Source: Basidiobolus meristosporus CBS 931.73 (Eukaryota > Basidiobolomycota > Basidiobolomycetes > Basidiobolales > Basidiobolaceae). From it: a DNA stretch of 64,000 nucleotides. The position numbers were made by a program, and so were the translations under genes. Under the pieces are notes generated by a model, which was not told the DNA's origin, did not search any database, and saw nothing but the letters and a program-made list of their open reading frames with translations. Location of the stretch: assembly GCA_002104905.1 (NCBI GenBank), contig MCFE01000198.1, positions 62,001 through 126,000 on the forward strand. The letters run 5' to 3'. Shown one piece after another: positions 19,700-31,389 of the stretch (its first letter is position 1; each line of letters opens with the position of its first letter).

Positions 19700-22600
19700 T
19701 AGTCCTAATTTTGACTAAAGATATTCAAACTTGTCTCTAGCTAATGGTTTGGTAAATATGTCAGCAATCATTTCATCTGAAGGACAGTAAACTAAACTAA
19801 CCAAGTTATTTTCTATTGCTTCATGTATGAAATGATGCCTAATATCTATGTGCTTAGTTCTAGCATGAAAAGTTGGATTTCTACCTAATTTTATACATCC
19901 TTGATTATCTTGAAATAAAGTAATAGGAGTTTTTTTGACATAGGCCTAAATCTGAAAAAGCTTTCTTAACCACACTGCTTCTTTTGTAGCTTCACAGGCT
20001 GCCATATATTTGCCTCTGTGGTAGACAGTGCAATGGTGGGTTGCTTTCTTGAACTCCATGAAATTGCTCCTTGACAGTAAAGAAAGGTGTATCCTGTGGT
20101 GGATCTTCTGTCTTCCAAATTTTGTTTCCAATCTGCATCAGAGTATCCCACAAGATCCTATTGTGAATCCTTATAAGTGTATCTTAAGCAGATATCAGCA
20201 GTTCCTTTTAGGTATCTAAAAATCTGCTTAACTGCTGCAATATGATCAGATCCATATTTCTGACTATCTTGGCTGACAACTCCCACTGAATATGAGATAT
20301 CTGGACATGTTCCAAGCATGATATACATCAGACTGCCAACCATAGATTTATATGGAAAGTAAGGGCTTTCAGGTGGCACCAAGCTCTCTTGATTTGGTTG
20401 AGTTTTGACCTAGTTAAGGTTTATCTCCATTGGGGTAGCTGCCGGTTTACAGTCTTCCATTTGGTACTTCATTAGAATATCTTGAATATACTTGGATTGG
20501 ATTAGGGTAATAGTCTGGGTACTTCTGTCTATGGAGAGCTTAGTCCCTAAGTAGTAACTGAGTTCTCCTAGACCGGACATCTTGAACTCCTTAGATAGGC
20601 TGGATTTAGTCTCTTCCAATGTTTTTAGGTTATTGGTGGCTATAATAAGATCATGCACATATGGTGCTAATAGAGCTGGATTTGCTCTATCTGGCTTATA
20701 GTATATACTATAGTCAGCCTTACTCCTTTTGAAACTCAACAATTCCAAATAAGAATCTATCTTGCAATTCCAGGCTCATGGCAATTATTTGAGACCATAT
20801 AGTGACTTTTTAAGCTTGCAGACCAAATGGGTTTATCTTGGTCAACAAACCCATCAGGCTGGTCCATATTCATGTCCTCATCAAGTTCTCCATTCAAAAA
20901 AGCAGTTTTTACATCCATTGGATGAATAAAAAACTTATATTTGGCTGCAATAGCCAATATTAATCTGATAGAATTAAACTTGGCTACCAGTGCAAATGTC
21001 TCAGTATAGTCAAGTCCTTCTGTTTGAGAGTATCATTTGGCCACAAGTCTTGCTTTGTATCTTTCAAGTGTACCATCAGCCTTGTATTTTGTCTTGAAGA
21101 CCCATCTGCATCCAATTGATTTAAGGTTGATTGGTAATTTGACAAAGTCACAAGTTTGATTTTCCATCAGGGCCTGATATTCATCAGTCATTGCAGATCT
21201 CCAAAACTTTGTCTGAGGGCTATTTAGGGCCTCTTTTACAGTCTGGGGCTCATCAATATGGAATGAATAGGCTTAGGCTAAGTTTGTACCTTGATTGATA
21301 TAGTAATTTGGGCTATTTCTAGTCCAATTCAATCTCCAGGCATTTAATACTGGAATGATCCCTTCTGGGATATTCCTGGGCACTGATTCAGGCTGAACCA
21401 TGGTGATAGAGTCCTCTGGAGTGAAAAAATTTTCATTGTTTTGCACATATTCAATCCTGACAATTGGTGAACTTGAGATCATATTTTTGTCATCATTTGA
21501 TGTCACTTTTTGTGAAAATTTTGAATCTTCATCAAACAACACATCCCTGGACTTGAATAGCTTTTTTGCTTTGGTATTATAGAGTCTGTATGCTTTACTC
21601 TCATTGCAGTAGCCCAAAAATATGCATTTTACACTTTTTGGCTCAAATTTTGACCAATTTACGGGCAGTTTCTTGGCATATGCTGTACACCCAAAAATTC
21701 TTAGATGTTCTGCACTTGATCTATATCCATACCATGCTTCAAATGGAATAGAATCACAAAGTATCCTGTTATAACTCTTATTTTTAAGGAAATAAGCAGT
21801 GGCAACTGATTCCACCCAAAAATTGTAGTATAATTTTTGATCATGGATCATAGATCTTGCCATATCAATTGTTGATCTGTTAGCACATTCTGCTACTCCA
21901 TTTTGCTGTGGGGAGTATGGTACATTAGTCACTTGCTTACCCCATGAATTTTGCAGAAGTGGATGAAGAGTTTTGAGGTATATTCTCCACCATTGTCAGA
22001 GCATATTTTCTTGATTTTTTCACCAGTTTCTCTCTCCACCATGGCTTTGAGCTCCCTGAGCTTAGAAAGAGCTTCTTCCTCTTTCTCTATGAAGTAGACT
22101 CATGTGTATCTTGTATAATCATCAATAAATGTGATTAAATACTTCATTCCGCCTTAGGATAAACTTTGTATAGGTTCACACAGATCTGAGTGAATTAGAT
22201 CTATTTTTCTTAGTTTTGATTAACTCAGAGCTCTTGAATGGTTGTCTGCCTTGTTTCCCACATATGCAGGCCTCACAGTGCTCCAAACTAGCTGGGGGAT
22301 CAATTTTAATACGGAAATTAGCTGATATTTGATCATTTTGTGCAAATAATCAAAATTAATGTGTCCAAATCTCCTGTGCCAAAGCATTGGTGTTTCTTAA
22401 CTTAAGTTACTTTTATTGGCTTCCAGATATGATGGAATACAAGTCAACTTGTATAGATTCTGATCTCTGATACCCAAAGCAATATTGGCACCATTTTGAT
22501 CAGTGATCTTGCATCTAGAATTGTCAAAGCTGAAACTGAGTCCTTCTGCTGTGGCCTTGCTTACAGATAGTAGGTTCTTGGCTATTTCTGGTACATAGAG

Positions 22601-22960
22601 TACTTCATTAAAGGTTAGTGTATGGCTTCCTTCACTGCTTCTTAGGTTTACTTGGATAGTTCCTTCTCCCACTGCATCTAGTGTTCTATTGTTACCAATG
22701 AGTACCTTTGTAATTGGAGTTTCTTGATATTGAGTAAAAAGTTCTTTTTGGTGTGCAAAGTGCTGAGATGTTCTAGAGTCAATATGCCATGTCTGAGAAT
22801 CCCTGCTTGTGGTCATATTTAGTGCAGATATGAATAGTCTATCTTCAGTTGTTGCAGCATTTCCGTATTCAGGCTTCTTTTGCTGATTATCTCTGTTTTT
22901 GAAACACCAGTCTGATGTGTGTCCTTTCCTTTTGCAGTAGTTGCAAAACAGGTTGCAGTT
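19700..22960 (-). pseudogene. Copia B pol region (zinc knuckle, protease, integrase, RT, RNase H)
   Basis: Read on the minus strand. Zinc knuckle CNYCKRKGHTSDWC near 22900. Protease region WHIDSRTSQHF (22397-22816). Integrase part NVPYSPQQNGVAECANR (21273-21932). RT parts MDVKTAFLNGELDEDMNMDQ (about 20900) and LLAPYVHDLIIATNN (20410-20748). RNase H parts GYSDADWKQNLEDRRSTTGY and KQPTIALSTTEA (about 20040-20150). Frames are broken in several places, so no polyprotein can be read through. Confidence 0.88.
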
Positions 22961-23040
22961 GCCTTTGTAGGGTCTTGAGTACCTCCTTTGTTGGTTATCA
23001 TTGCTTATTAAAGCATTTTCTTCTTCCTTCTTATTGGTGC

Positions 23041-24100
23041 TGTAGTGGGGTCACAGTGACACCCACTGACAGATGTGCTCATTCCCATATTTTCTACTTC
23101 CTTATATTTCTACTACATTTATTTTAGATTTATCCTATTTGTCTTACCTGATCAGTACTATCCCATAAGCCGGTTGACTATCACACCTGCTTACCTTATT
23201 GCATAAGTTATCCCTCACTTTATGTAAGATTACTAGCTGTAAGTGCTTCTATATTAGGCAAGTACCCACGCCAGTACCTGTGACACATGATCAACCCATA
23301 TCATCATCCCTACCATTTCCATACTATATATGGGATCCCTATGTTACACAGGTTTCAGAGTACAGATTCCTGATTGGTGGGATGTGCTGTGCCTCTTGGA
23401 ACCCTCTGGCACTTACTTAGAACATTCTGATGTCATTAAGATTTCTATTGATATCCAGAACCTTCTGGAACACCATGATTAGTAATCACTTAGCCAGTGA
23501 GAAAAGTATATAAGGGAGTCTATCCCTCAACAATAAATCACCATCCCTTTTATCAGTATACCAACTTGTTGATTAGTGTGATCACTGCTACCTGCTGCTA
23601 CCTGAACTTCCAACCCCAGATCACAGGACACTCCCAGGAAACAGTGCTGACAGTCAACTGACCTTGGAGGCACAACTTGTGAGGAATACTCCAAGTAGGT
23701 ATCTTTTACTATATTTGATTCTTTCCCAAGTTTGTTCTTGCACAGGCAAAGATACTTTTCTGTCTTTGTAACTATTGACCACAGCTGCATTCTTATCAAG
23801 TCCCTGCTGGTGGGGTTTACAGTTGTTTTGACTTTGGAAGCTTTAGTACATTGTCATCTCAAAGGATGCTGAACCCAGCACATACTTTTGTTAAGACACC
23901 AACTAAGTTGGGGATTGTAGCTCAATAGTTTTCTCTTGACAAGCTTGTGGCTTTATTCCCCATCACATTAGATTAGAGACAGTACCCAAGTATTCCTAGC
24001 AAGCTTTTGCCAGAAGTTATCACACCCAGTGAACACCCCACACACAAAACACTTGAGAAGTGTTGGACATATCTCTCCCTTGGACTTATACACCACCACA
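23041..24100 (+). mobile_element. 1,060-bp solo LTR of another retrotransposon family, inside copia B
   Basis: Begins TGTAGTGG and ends CCACCACA, imperfect inverted ends. GTGC is duplicated at 23037-23040 and 24101-24104, exactly where the B gag frame is interrupted. A TATATAAGG-like box near 23505 and an AATAAA near 23533 suggest plus orientation. No coding content is seen, so it is best read as a solo LTR; a family with LTRs of about 1 kb has no full copy in this window. Confidence 0.75.
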
Positions 24101-24104
24101 GTGC

Positions 24105-24710
24105 TTGATTTTCTTAATTCTTCATCTAGGAGCCGTCCATATATGTAATTTAAGGTCAAATCTTTGGTTCTGGACTCTAGGGCTGATACATGGCCCTGAA
24201 ACTCATCTGTCAGGCTATTCAGGATGGTAACTATCACATACTCATCAGTAGTTGGTACGCCCACTGATTCCATCTCATCTACCAGCAGGGTAGTTCTGTT
24301 AATTAGATTTTCCATTTCATCTCCTGGCAGCATCTTTGTAGTAAATAGTTTTTGTCTCAGATACATTTTCTTGGCAGCTGAACATTACTGGTAGATGTCT
24401 TGTAATGCCTTCCAGGCATTCTTTGCTGTTTTTGCTCTTGAGCATTGAATTAGCAGTTTGTCCTTGACATTGATGCAAATGCAGTTAATGGAGTTTGTTC
24501 TTTCTTTGGGTACTTTAAGGCTTCCTCTCCCATGTTTTTAGGAGGGCATTCTTCTCCCATGACAATATTCCAAAGGCCTCTTTCTTGTAGCAGCATCTTA
24601 ATATTCACCTTCCACACTTGGTAGTTAGATCCATCCAACTTTTCAGCAGAGGGAAAAGCTCCAGTAATAGTAGTGGTAGATATTGCAGAGAGTAATAACT
24701 TGGGGCTCAT
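24105..24710 (-). pseudogene. Copia B gag
   Basis: Starts at ATG 24710 with MSPKLLLSAISTTTITGAFP, then SAEKLDGSNYQVWKVNIKML and ERGLWNIVMGEECPP. A frameshift follows, then LTTKMLPGDEM-like sequence and the LNSLTDEFQGHVSALESRT region (23968-24366). It is cut by the solo LTR. Confidence 0.85.
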
Positions 24711-24714
24711 AACA

Positions 24715-25275
24715 TGTTGTAAGAGTCTTGGAGATATTGGAAGTGATTAGGAGGACATGTAGATTATGTGGCTTTCACTTGATTATTTATTGAATGTAAA
24801 AGTAATTTTAATACTTTACATGATCTTGACATAACAAGCATGTTGAATAGTTCAAGGAAGGTCCCAAGAACATGTGCGCAAAGTTTGGGGCTGTTTGGAC
24901 AACTCTGAGAATTTTCATGTTCTGAGTACCTGGTATTTTGGTGAAAATAAGACTTGTTCCATCATTCCAGCTGATCATAGTGCCCAAGAGTGCCATAGCA
25001 TGCCAGATGGTGCTTGATTATGCCACAGAGTGCCAGATGGTGCCATACAGTGCCAATTTGGGATCAAAATTGACATGCATATGACCCTAAAATATCAAAT
25101 TAATAGCAAAATATACAGCACTTTCTGGCACTATGATCAATGGTACAATGGAACAAGTCTATATTCTAAGTAAATCCCAACAAGGAAATTGGTCAGTATT
25201 CTCTAGGATTTGAAGGTAATGATCTAAGTGACTAAGTTAGGTGAATATTTAGGTGGAATTACAATTTTTACAACA
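24715..25275 (-). repeat. 5' LTR of copia B, interrupted by a MITE
   Basis: Family-1 LTR in minus orientation, from TGTTGTAAGAG at 24715 to TTTTTACAACA at 25275. It is split at an ATA by the 211-bp element at 24950-25160. Confidence 0.85.
24950..25160. mobile_element. 211-bp MITE with AGACTTGTTCCAT ends
   Basis: Terminal inverted repeats AGACTTGTTCCAT / ATGGAACAAGTCT of 13 bp. ATA is duplicated at 24947-24949 and 25161-25163; removing the element restores the LTR sequence GAAAATATTCTAAG. The inside holds repeated TGCCAGATGGTGC-type motifs. Ends and duplication length match the two foldback elements at 33560 and 38641. Confidence 0.88.
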
Positions 25276-28001
25276 GAAAGAGGCCTTTGGGATATTGTCA
25301 TGGGAGAAGAATGCCCTCCTAAAATTGTGAGGGAGGAAGCCTTAAAGTACCAGAAGAAAGAACAAAGTGCCTTAAGCTGCACACCCCTTTATGTTAAAGA
25401 CAAATTGCAAATTCAATGCTCAAGAGCAAAAACAGCAAAGAATGCCTGGAAGGCACTAGAAGACACCTACCAGTCATGTTCAGCTGCCAAGAGAATGTAT
25501 TTTAGACAAATATTCTTTACTACAAAGATGCTGCCAGGAGAAGAAATGAAAAATCTAATTACCAGATTTACCCTGCTGGTGGATCAGATGGAATTTGTGG
25601 GCATGCCAGCTACTGATGGGAATGTGATAGTAAACATCCTGAATAGCCTGACAGACAGGTTTCAGGGCCTTGTAGCCTGCAAAAGGAGAGGGCACACATC
25701 AAACCAGTGCCTGAAAAAGAGAGATAATAAGCAGAAAAAGCCTGAATATGGAAATGCTGCAACAGCTGAGGAAAGACTAATCATATCTGCACTAAATATG
25801 ACCATAAACAGGGATTCTCAGACGTGGTATATTGACTCTGCAGCATCTCAACACTTTACACACCAAAAAGAACTTTTTACCCAATATCAAGAAATTCTAA
25901 TTAAGAAGGTTTTCATGGGTGATGACAGAACACTTGATACAGTGGGAGAAGGAACTATCAAAGCAAGCCTTGAAAGCAGTGAAGGAAGCCATACACTGAC
26001 CTTGAAAGAAGTACTCTATGTACCAGAAATAGCCAAGAACCTGCTATCTATAAGCAAGGTAGCAGCAGAAGGAGTCAGTTCTAGCTTTGACAATTCTGGA
26101 TGCAGGATCACTGATCAAAATGAGGCCCATATTGCTCTGGGTATCAGAGATCAGAATCTGTATAGGTTGATATATATTCCATCATATCTGAAAGCCAATA
26201 TAAGTAACTCAAATGAAGAAACACCAATGCTTTGGCACAGGAGATTTGGACACATCAATTTTGATTATTTGTGCAAAATGATTAAAGATCAGCTAATTTT
26301 CAGAGTAAACACTGATTCCCTAGCTAATTTGGAGCTCTGTGAAGCCTGCATATATGGGAAACAAGCCAGACAACCATTCAAGAGCTCTTGGTTAATTAAA
26401 AATAGGAAAAAAATAGATCTGATTCACTCAGGTCTGTGTGGACCTATGCAAAATTTCTACTTAGATGAGATGAAATATATAATCCCTCTTATTTATGATT
26501 ATACAAGATACACATGGGTCTATTTCATGGAGAGAAAGGAAGAAGCTTGTCTAAGTTCAGCAAGTTTAAAGCCATATTGGAGAAAGAAACTAATGAAAAA
26601 ATTAAAAAAATATGCATTGACAATGGTGGAGAATATACATCAAAACTCTTCATCCACTTCTGCAAAATTCACGGAATAAAGCAAGAGACTAATGTACCAT
26701 ACTCCCTGCAGCAAAATGGAGTAGCAGAATGTGCAAACAGATGAATAAATGATATGGTAAGATCTACAATTCATTTTTAAAAATTATCCTATGACATCTG
26801 GGTGGAATCAGTTACCACAGGGGTATAACTTAATATAGGAGCTATAGCAGAATACTTTATGATTCTACTCCATTTGAAGCATAGTATGGATACAGCCCAA
26901 GTGCAGAATATCTAAGAATATTTAGGTGTACAACATATGCTAAGAAAACTCCCAGAAATCAGTCAAAATTTGAGCCAAAAAGTCCTAAGAAAAAATATTA
27001 AGAAAAGGCCAGCAGAATACCATCATAAAATCAGCTGCATTCCAAGTTTCTCAAATCTGACAACTATCACTATCTCGTGTACTAGCAGTTGGGCAGACAA
27101 GCAGACATATTTTACAAGAGGAGACTAGGCCAACCTTGATTCATGCCAAATTTGGTGATTAGCTGCCCACTATTTCCATCCAATATTGTAACTGGATATA
27201 TGAACAAAAAATACCAGCTGAATACCAGCTAAATACCATTAGAATACCAGCAGAGTACTGACTGAAAATCAGATGAATTCCAAGTTTGAGATTTTTCATA
27301 GGGAAAAGTGCAAAATACATATTTTTGGACAACTGCATCAGAGTAAAGCATACAGACTCTACAATGCCAAAGCAAAGAAGCTGATCAAGTCCAGGGATGT
27401 GTTGTTTAATGAAAATTCAAAATTGTCACAAAAAATGATATCAGATCATGACAAATTTCTGATCTTAAATCTACCAATTATGAGGATGGAATCAGAGCAA
27501 AACAATAAAGTTTTTTTCACTCCAGAGAGCTCTAAAACTGTGATTTAGCCTGAGTCAGTGCCCAGGAATATCCTAGAAGTGAGCATTCCAGTATCAAATG
27601 CCCAGAGATCCAACTGGACAAGAAATAGCCCAAATTACTACATTAATGAGGGTGCAAACTTAGCATATGCCCATTCAGTCAATGTCAATGAACCACAGAC
27701 TGTAACAGAAGCCCTAAGTAACCCTCAGACTAAGTTTTGGAGATCTGCAATGACTGAGGAATATCAGGCCCTAATGGAAAATCAAACTTGGGACTTGGTC
27801 AAATTACCAATCAACAAAAAATCAATTGGATGCAGATGGGTCTTTAAGACTAAATGCAAGGCTGATGGTACAGCTGAAAGATACAAAGTAAGACTTGTGG
27901 CTAAAGGATACTCTCAAACAAAAGGACTTGACTATACTGAGACCTTTACACCAGTAGGCAAGTTTAATTCCATCAGTTTAATATTGGCTATTGCAGCCAA
28001 A
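25276..28001 (+). pseudogene. Copia A gag-pol, middle part
   Basis: Resumes with the GAAAG duplication and ERGLWDIVMGEECPP. A 25228-26679 frame runs through gag, joined by an internal deletion to the zinc knuckle (CKRRGHTSNQCLKK). It then covers protease (WYIDSAASQHF), the HHCC integrase start (LWHRRFGHINFDYL, CEACIYGKQARQPF) and part of the integrase core. After a 320-bp MITE (26984-27303) it continues with CRWVFKTKCKADGTAERYKV and VAKGYSQTKGLDYTETFTPV of RT, until DNA transposon 1 enters at 28002. Confidence 0.88.
26984..27303. mobile_element. 320-bp MITE with CCCTATG-type ends
   Basis: Ends CCTAAGAAAAAAT and ATTTTTCATAGGG, flanked by AAAAGT on both sides; other family-1 copies have an unbroken AAAAAGTG there. 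The ends match the 6.5-kb DNA transposons, so this is probably a non-autonomous relative. The inside has several AATACCAG(C/T) repeats and no ORF. Confidence 0.75.
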
Positions 28002-28479
28002 CCCTATGAAAAATAATTTGGTCCTGTGGGTGGATCCAATCCGGATCATCTGTCAAGATCCTGTTTAGAGACCGTCATAATAACAGCAGCTTAGAACTAG
28101 TGACCCTCCTGACAATCCTATAACAAGATCATGATGGTGCTTTGCAAATTTTACAGCCAAATAAAGGGATAAACTTGACAATTTTTAATTGGTGCTGTGA
28201 AGATATTTGCATGGTATTGTTACGGTCTTTCAGCAATCTATTACTATATTAAGTGGATCCAGTTGGCCAGGACTTCCAATTGCTTTATATGGCAAGAAAC
28301 ATGACGGTATTTTGACGGCCTCACCGCAAGACTCTGAAGGCATTTTCTTAGCAGTGTGACGGCCTACCTCTGGTTCTGTATAATGCTACCGTACCAATTT
28401 ACCAAATGATATTTCCTTTTTCTACCTCCCCTTGTGCAATTCATATATTCCACTTTAGAATCACCTTTCTTTATTTGCT

Positions 28480-31168
28480 TACCCACTACTACCTTGGGTA
28501 TTATACATATAGTTTGAATCAAAAAATACTATGGCCTCCTGCTTACTAGCCTCTACAAATGTGCACACCTGCTGCAATTGACATACTTCTATCACCTCAA
28601 CTTTACGGCTTTTTAGTGTGATACTTGCAAAGTTACCATATACCTTGTACTGCTGGTAGCATATACATCTTGCAAACATATGCTTGGTTGTTGCCACTTC
28701 TGCCATGGATACCTCCTGAATATTGGCAAAGAACTTCTTAGTATTTAGCTAATGTATTCCTTCTCCTTGCTGATTCTAGTCCTCCTTATAGGTGCGCTCT
28801 GGCTTTTGTTTTTGTGAATTCCATATTGAGTGGTGTAGAAGTTGCCTTGTGACCACAAGAAATCTGGCATATATTGGTGGAGCTTTCCTGATAAAAATTT
28901 GTTGCTTGTTGCACCCAACCCAACCTTGCATTACTTAACTAATTACCCACGCATTGGGGCTGCTTAGCTTCTTAATGCCATAGGCATAGGTGTCTCCATG
29001 TGCACATTTGTCCTCAGTATTTTCCAACTCTTTCTGGCTGTCCTCCATGTGCCAACATATCACATCCATGATGGACTTGAAGGTAATATTCTTGATGAGA
29101 TTGGGATATGATAGTACCTGCAACTTGACTTGTCTTCCTATCTCCCCACACATCCACTCCATAGGAAACTCCCAAAAGGTGAAGCAAGGCCCAATATTCT
29201 CCACACACAGTGCAAGTTGGAGTAGAGAATGGATACAGTAGCGGCAGAGATCTACATGTTCAGCTTTATGTTTGTAGTATAGCCACTCAAATCCCATCAC
29301 AAACTCCTCACACAACAGCTGTAGATGCGTCAAGTTGGCATTAGTGATCCACCTCTGGATATATATTCCTACAAATTCCACATATGACTCCCAGTGCTTC
29401 CAATGTACTCTTGGTAGGAATGGCTTCAGAACATCACTTGAATAAATACATATCCAGTTCATCTAGTCTTTGCACTTGTATTGCTGCATATGCATATGAA
29501 TATTAACTGAAGCCTGTGAGAAGTACTTAGGGTAGCGGATACTCTGCAATATCTTGCCAATTTTTTCAAATTTCTCTGGTATCTTAAAGGGCTCATTTAG
29601 CTTGAAATGCCCCATGTACAACTTGGTCATCAGTATAGGGATATTGCTGATAAGCAAATGCATTGCTCCCAGTGGAAAGCTTTTGCTCCAACAGTTACCC
29701 TCTATCTTAAGTATCCCTGGTGGCCAATTGATTCCATATTCTGTCCAATGGCTTATAGCTTGCCAGCTTTGCTGCAATTGCATGCTTACTTCTGTACATT
29801 CCCTCTGTGAAAAGATGATGTTCTTAGTGCTGGTGTTTGGGTAATAATCGTGTGTGTGAGTTATGGAGTAAGTCCCCAGGATCTCACACATTTGACAGCA
29901 ATACTGTCCATTGTGCCTGGAAAAACCTGCTATCTTGCTGATGGCTGGGGTATCTCCAATGCAGATAAAAATATGCGCTTTTACATGACGGCCATTTACT
30001 GTTATCCTGATAGAAAGCATATGAAGTTTATCCAGCAATGGATACTGGTAGCTATCCAGGTTAGACAGTGATTTAGGCCCAGATACCAGTGACACTACCA
30101 TTGGATTATTGCTCTGATACCATAAGATGGGTGGCAGATTCAGATTGATGAGAATCAGTGGCCAGCAGGATTTGCTGGTAGGATACTTGTTTAATGGGAA
30201 TCCATCAAGTGCTAAAGCAAAGGCATGGTCATACATACCTTCAAAGTAGCCCTTGCTTCTTTGCTGTTTGCAAGGTTTGCCATCAAATATATTGGATACG
30301 TTTGCGCTTGATTGATACCAAGTGTGGTACTGTATAGCTTTGCAATATTAGTTGGACTGCATCAGCTTCCTCAGACAGGGTATGACTGGAATATATTTAG
30401 AGTGTGAACAATGTTTTCCCTCAATGGTGGTGAATTCCTGACAATTTGGAAACATTGCAATAGTAGCATTTTTGGATATGAATGCCATGCAACTGTTAAC
30501 ACATGCTGGAATCAGGACAGTCTCTGGACCATATGTTGCCTGCCACATGACAGTTGTCCACTTGTACCATGTACATGGTAAGTTGTATCCTGGTATGAAT
30601 TTGGCAAGATGTAGTAATAAATCCACAAAGCCCCCATTACAGATATTAGTGGAAACACACCACTTCTCCAGCCACAATGTTACATCATTCACTAGTAGAT
30701 GGATTACTGGGCTCACTTGGCTCCATAAAGTATCCTTGGCATTTGTTTCAACAGGTATTGTCTCATTGCATATAGGGACTTGACTGAGCTCATACATGGT
30801 ACTGTTGTTAGGGGAGATAGGATCAAATCCATCAGTGAACCTTCTTTGTCAGAGCTATCACTCTGCGTGCCATATTTGGATAGTTAAGGTTAGCCTAAAG
30901 GCATTACAAACTCACCTGACTCAGTTTGTGCAAGGTGACAAAGACAGCCAGGTGCCAATATAGAAGTATCCACTGGCTGGCAAGATAATGTTGATACAGC
31001 AGTGACCAATGAATGTTCAAATATGACTTGGGTGGCAAAACACTGGCTGTGATCCTTGTAATACTTCCTATGCTGTCTGCGTGCTTCATGGCTGAGAGGC
31101 TTGCCACAATAGCCACATGGTCTATTTTCTCTTCTCTTACGGCATTGAGTAAAAGTAGTCTTGTCCAT
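28480..31168 (-). pseudogene. Tnp2-like (CACTA/EnSpm group) transposase of DNA transposon 1
   Basis: Read from 31168 leftwards in pieces. N-terminal C2H2-like motif CGYCGKPLSHEARRQHRK (30890-31168). A central part holds PETVLIPACVNSCMAF and FPNCQEFTT (30348-30797); a related copy has ARCPTCQE, matching the CPxC element of Tnp2 proteins. The catalytic-like core is at 29463-30236: ALALDGFPLNKYPTSKSCWP, LILINLNLPP, VSLVSGPKSLSNLDSYQYPL, IGDTPAISKIAGFSRHNGQY, CCQMCEI. The C-terminal part is at 28935-29462 and 28479-28706. Stops and frameshifts separate the pieces. The assignment to Tnp2 (Transposase_21) is by motif resemblance only. Confidence 0.8.
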
Positions 31169-31389
31169 GGGGCAAACAATTTGACCTTCAACAATGAAAC
31201 GCTATTATTTCACTTTTGGGCTAATACTCATGTAAACTTAAGACAGTTTGTATTTGAGACATTGCACCTACATGGGTGTAAGATTCAATGATGACCCACC
31301 ATAGTAAGCATTATAAATAAAGTTGTGGCACCACATACACACATATATGTAGCACTATTTCCCTTTTGGTTTGACTCACTTCCATATAT

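Larger units (their letters stand above)
19322..25275 (-). mobile_element. Copia element B (family 1), nearly full length, inserted in element A
   Basis: Bounded by LTRs 19322-19670 (3') and 24715-25275 (5', enlarged by a MITE), with GAAAG duplicated at 19317-19321 and 25276-25280. Order on the minus strand: LTR, PBS (GTTATGAGCCCC, 24702-24713), gag (24710 to about 24105), a solo LTR insertion, zinc knuckle, protease, integrase, reverse transcriptase, RNase H, polypurine tract (CTGAGTGGGAG), LTR. It is dead: several stops, protease DSG changed to DSR, RT YVDD changed to YVHD. Confidence 0.92.

Noticed and set aside
31013-31291. Plus-strand ORFs opposite the transposase pieces (also at 29554, 36929, 43728)
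   Set aside because: They are mirror frames of the minus-strand transposase and recur only because the transposase copies recur.
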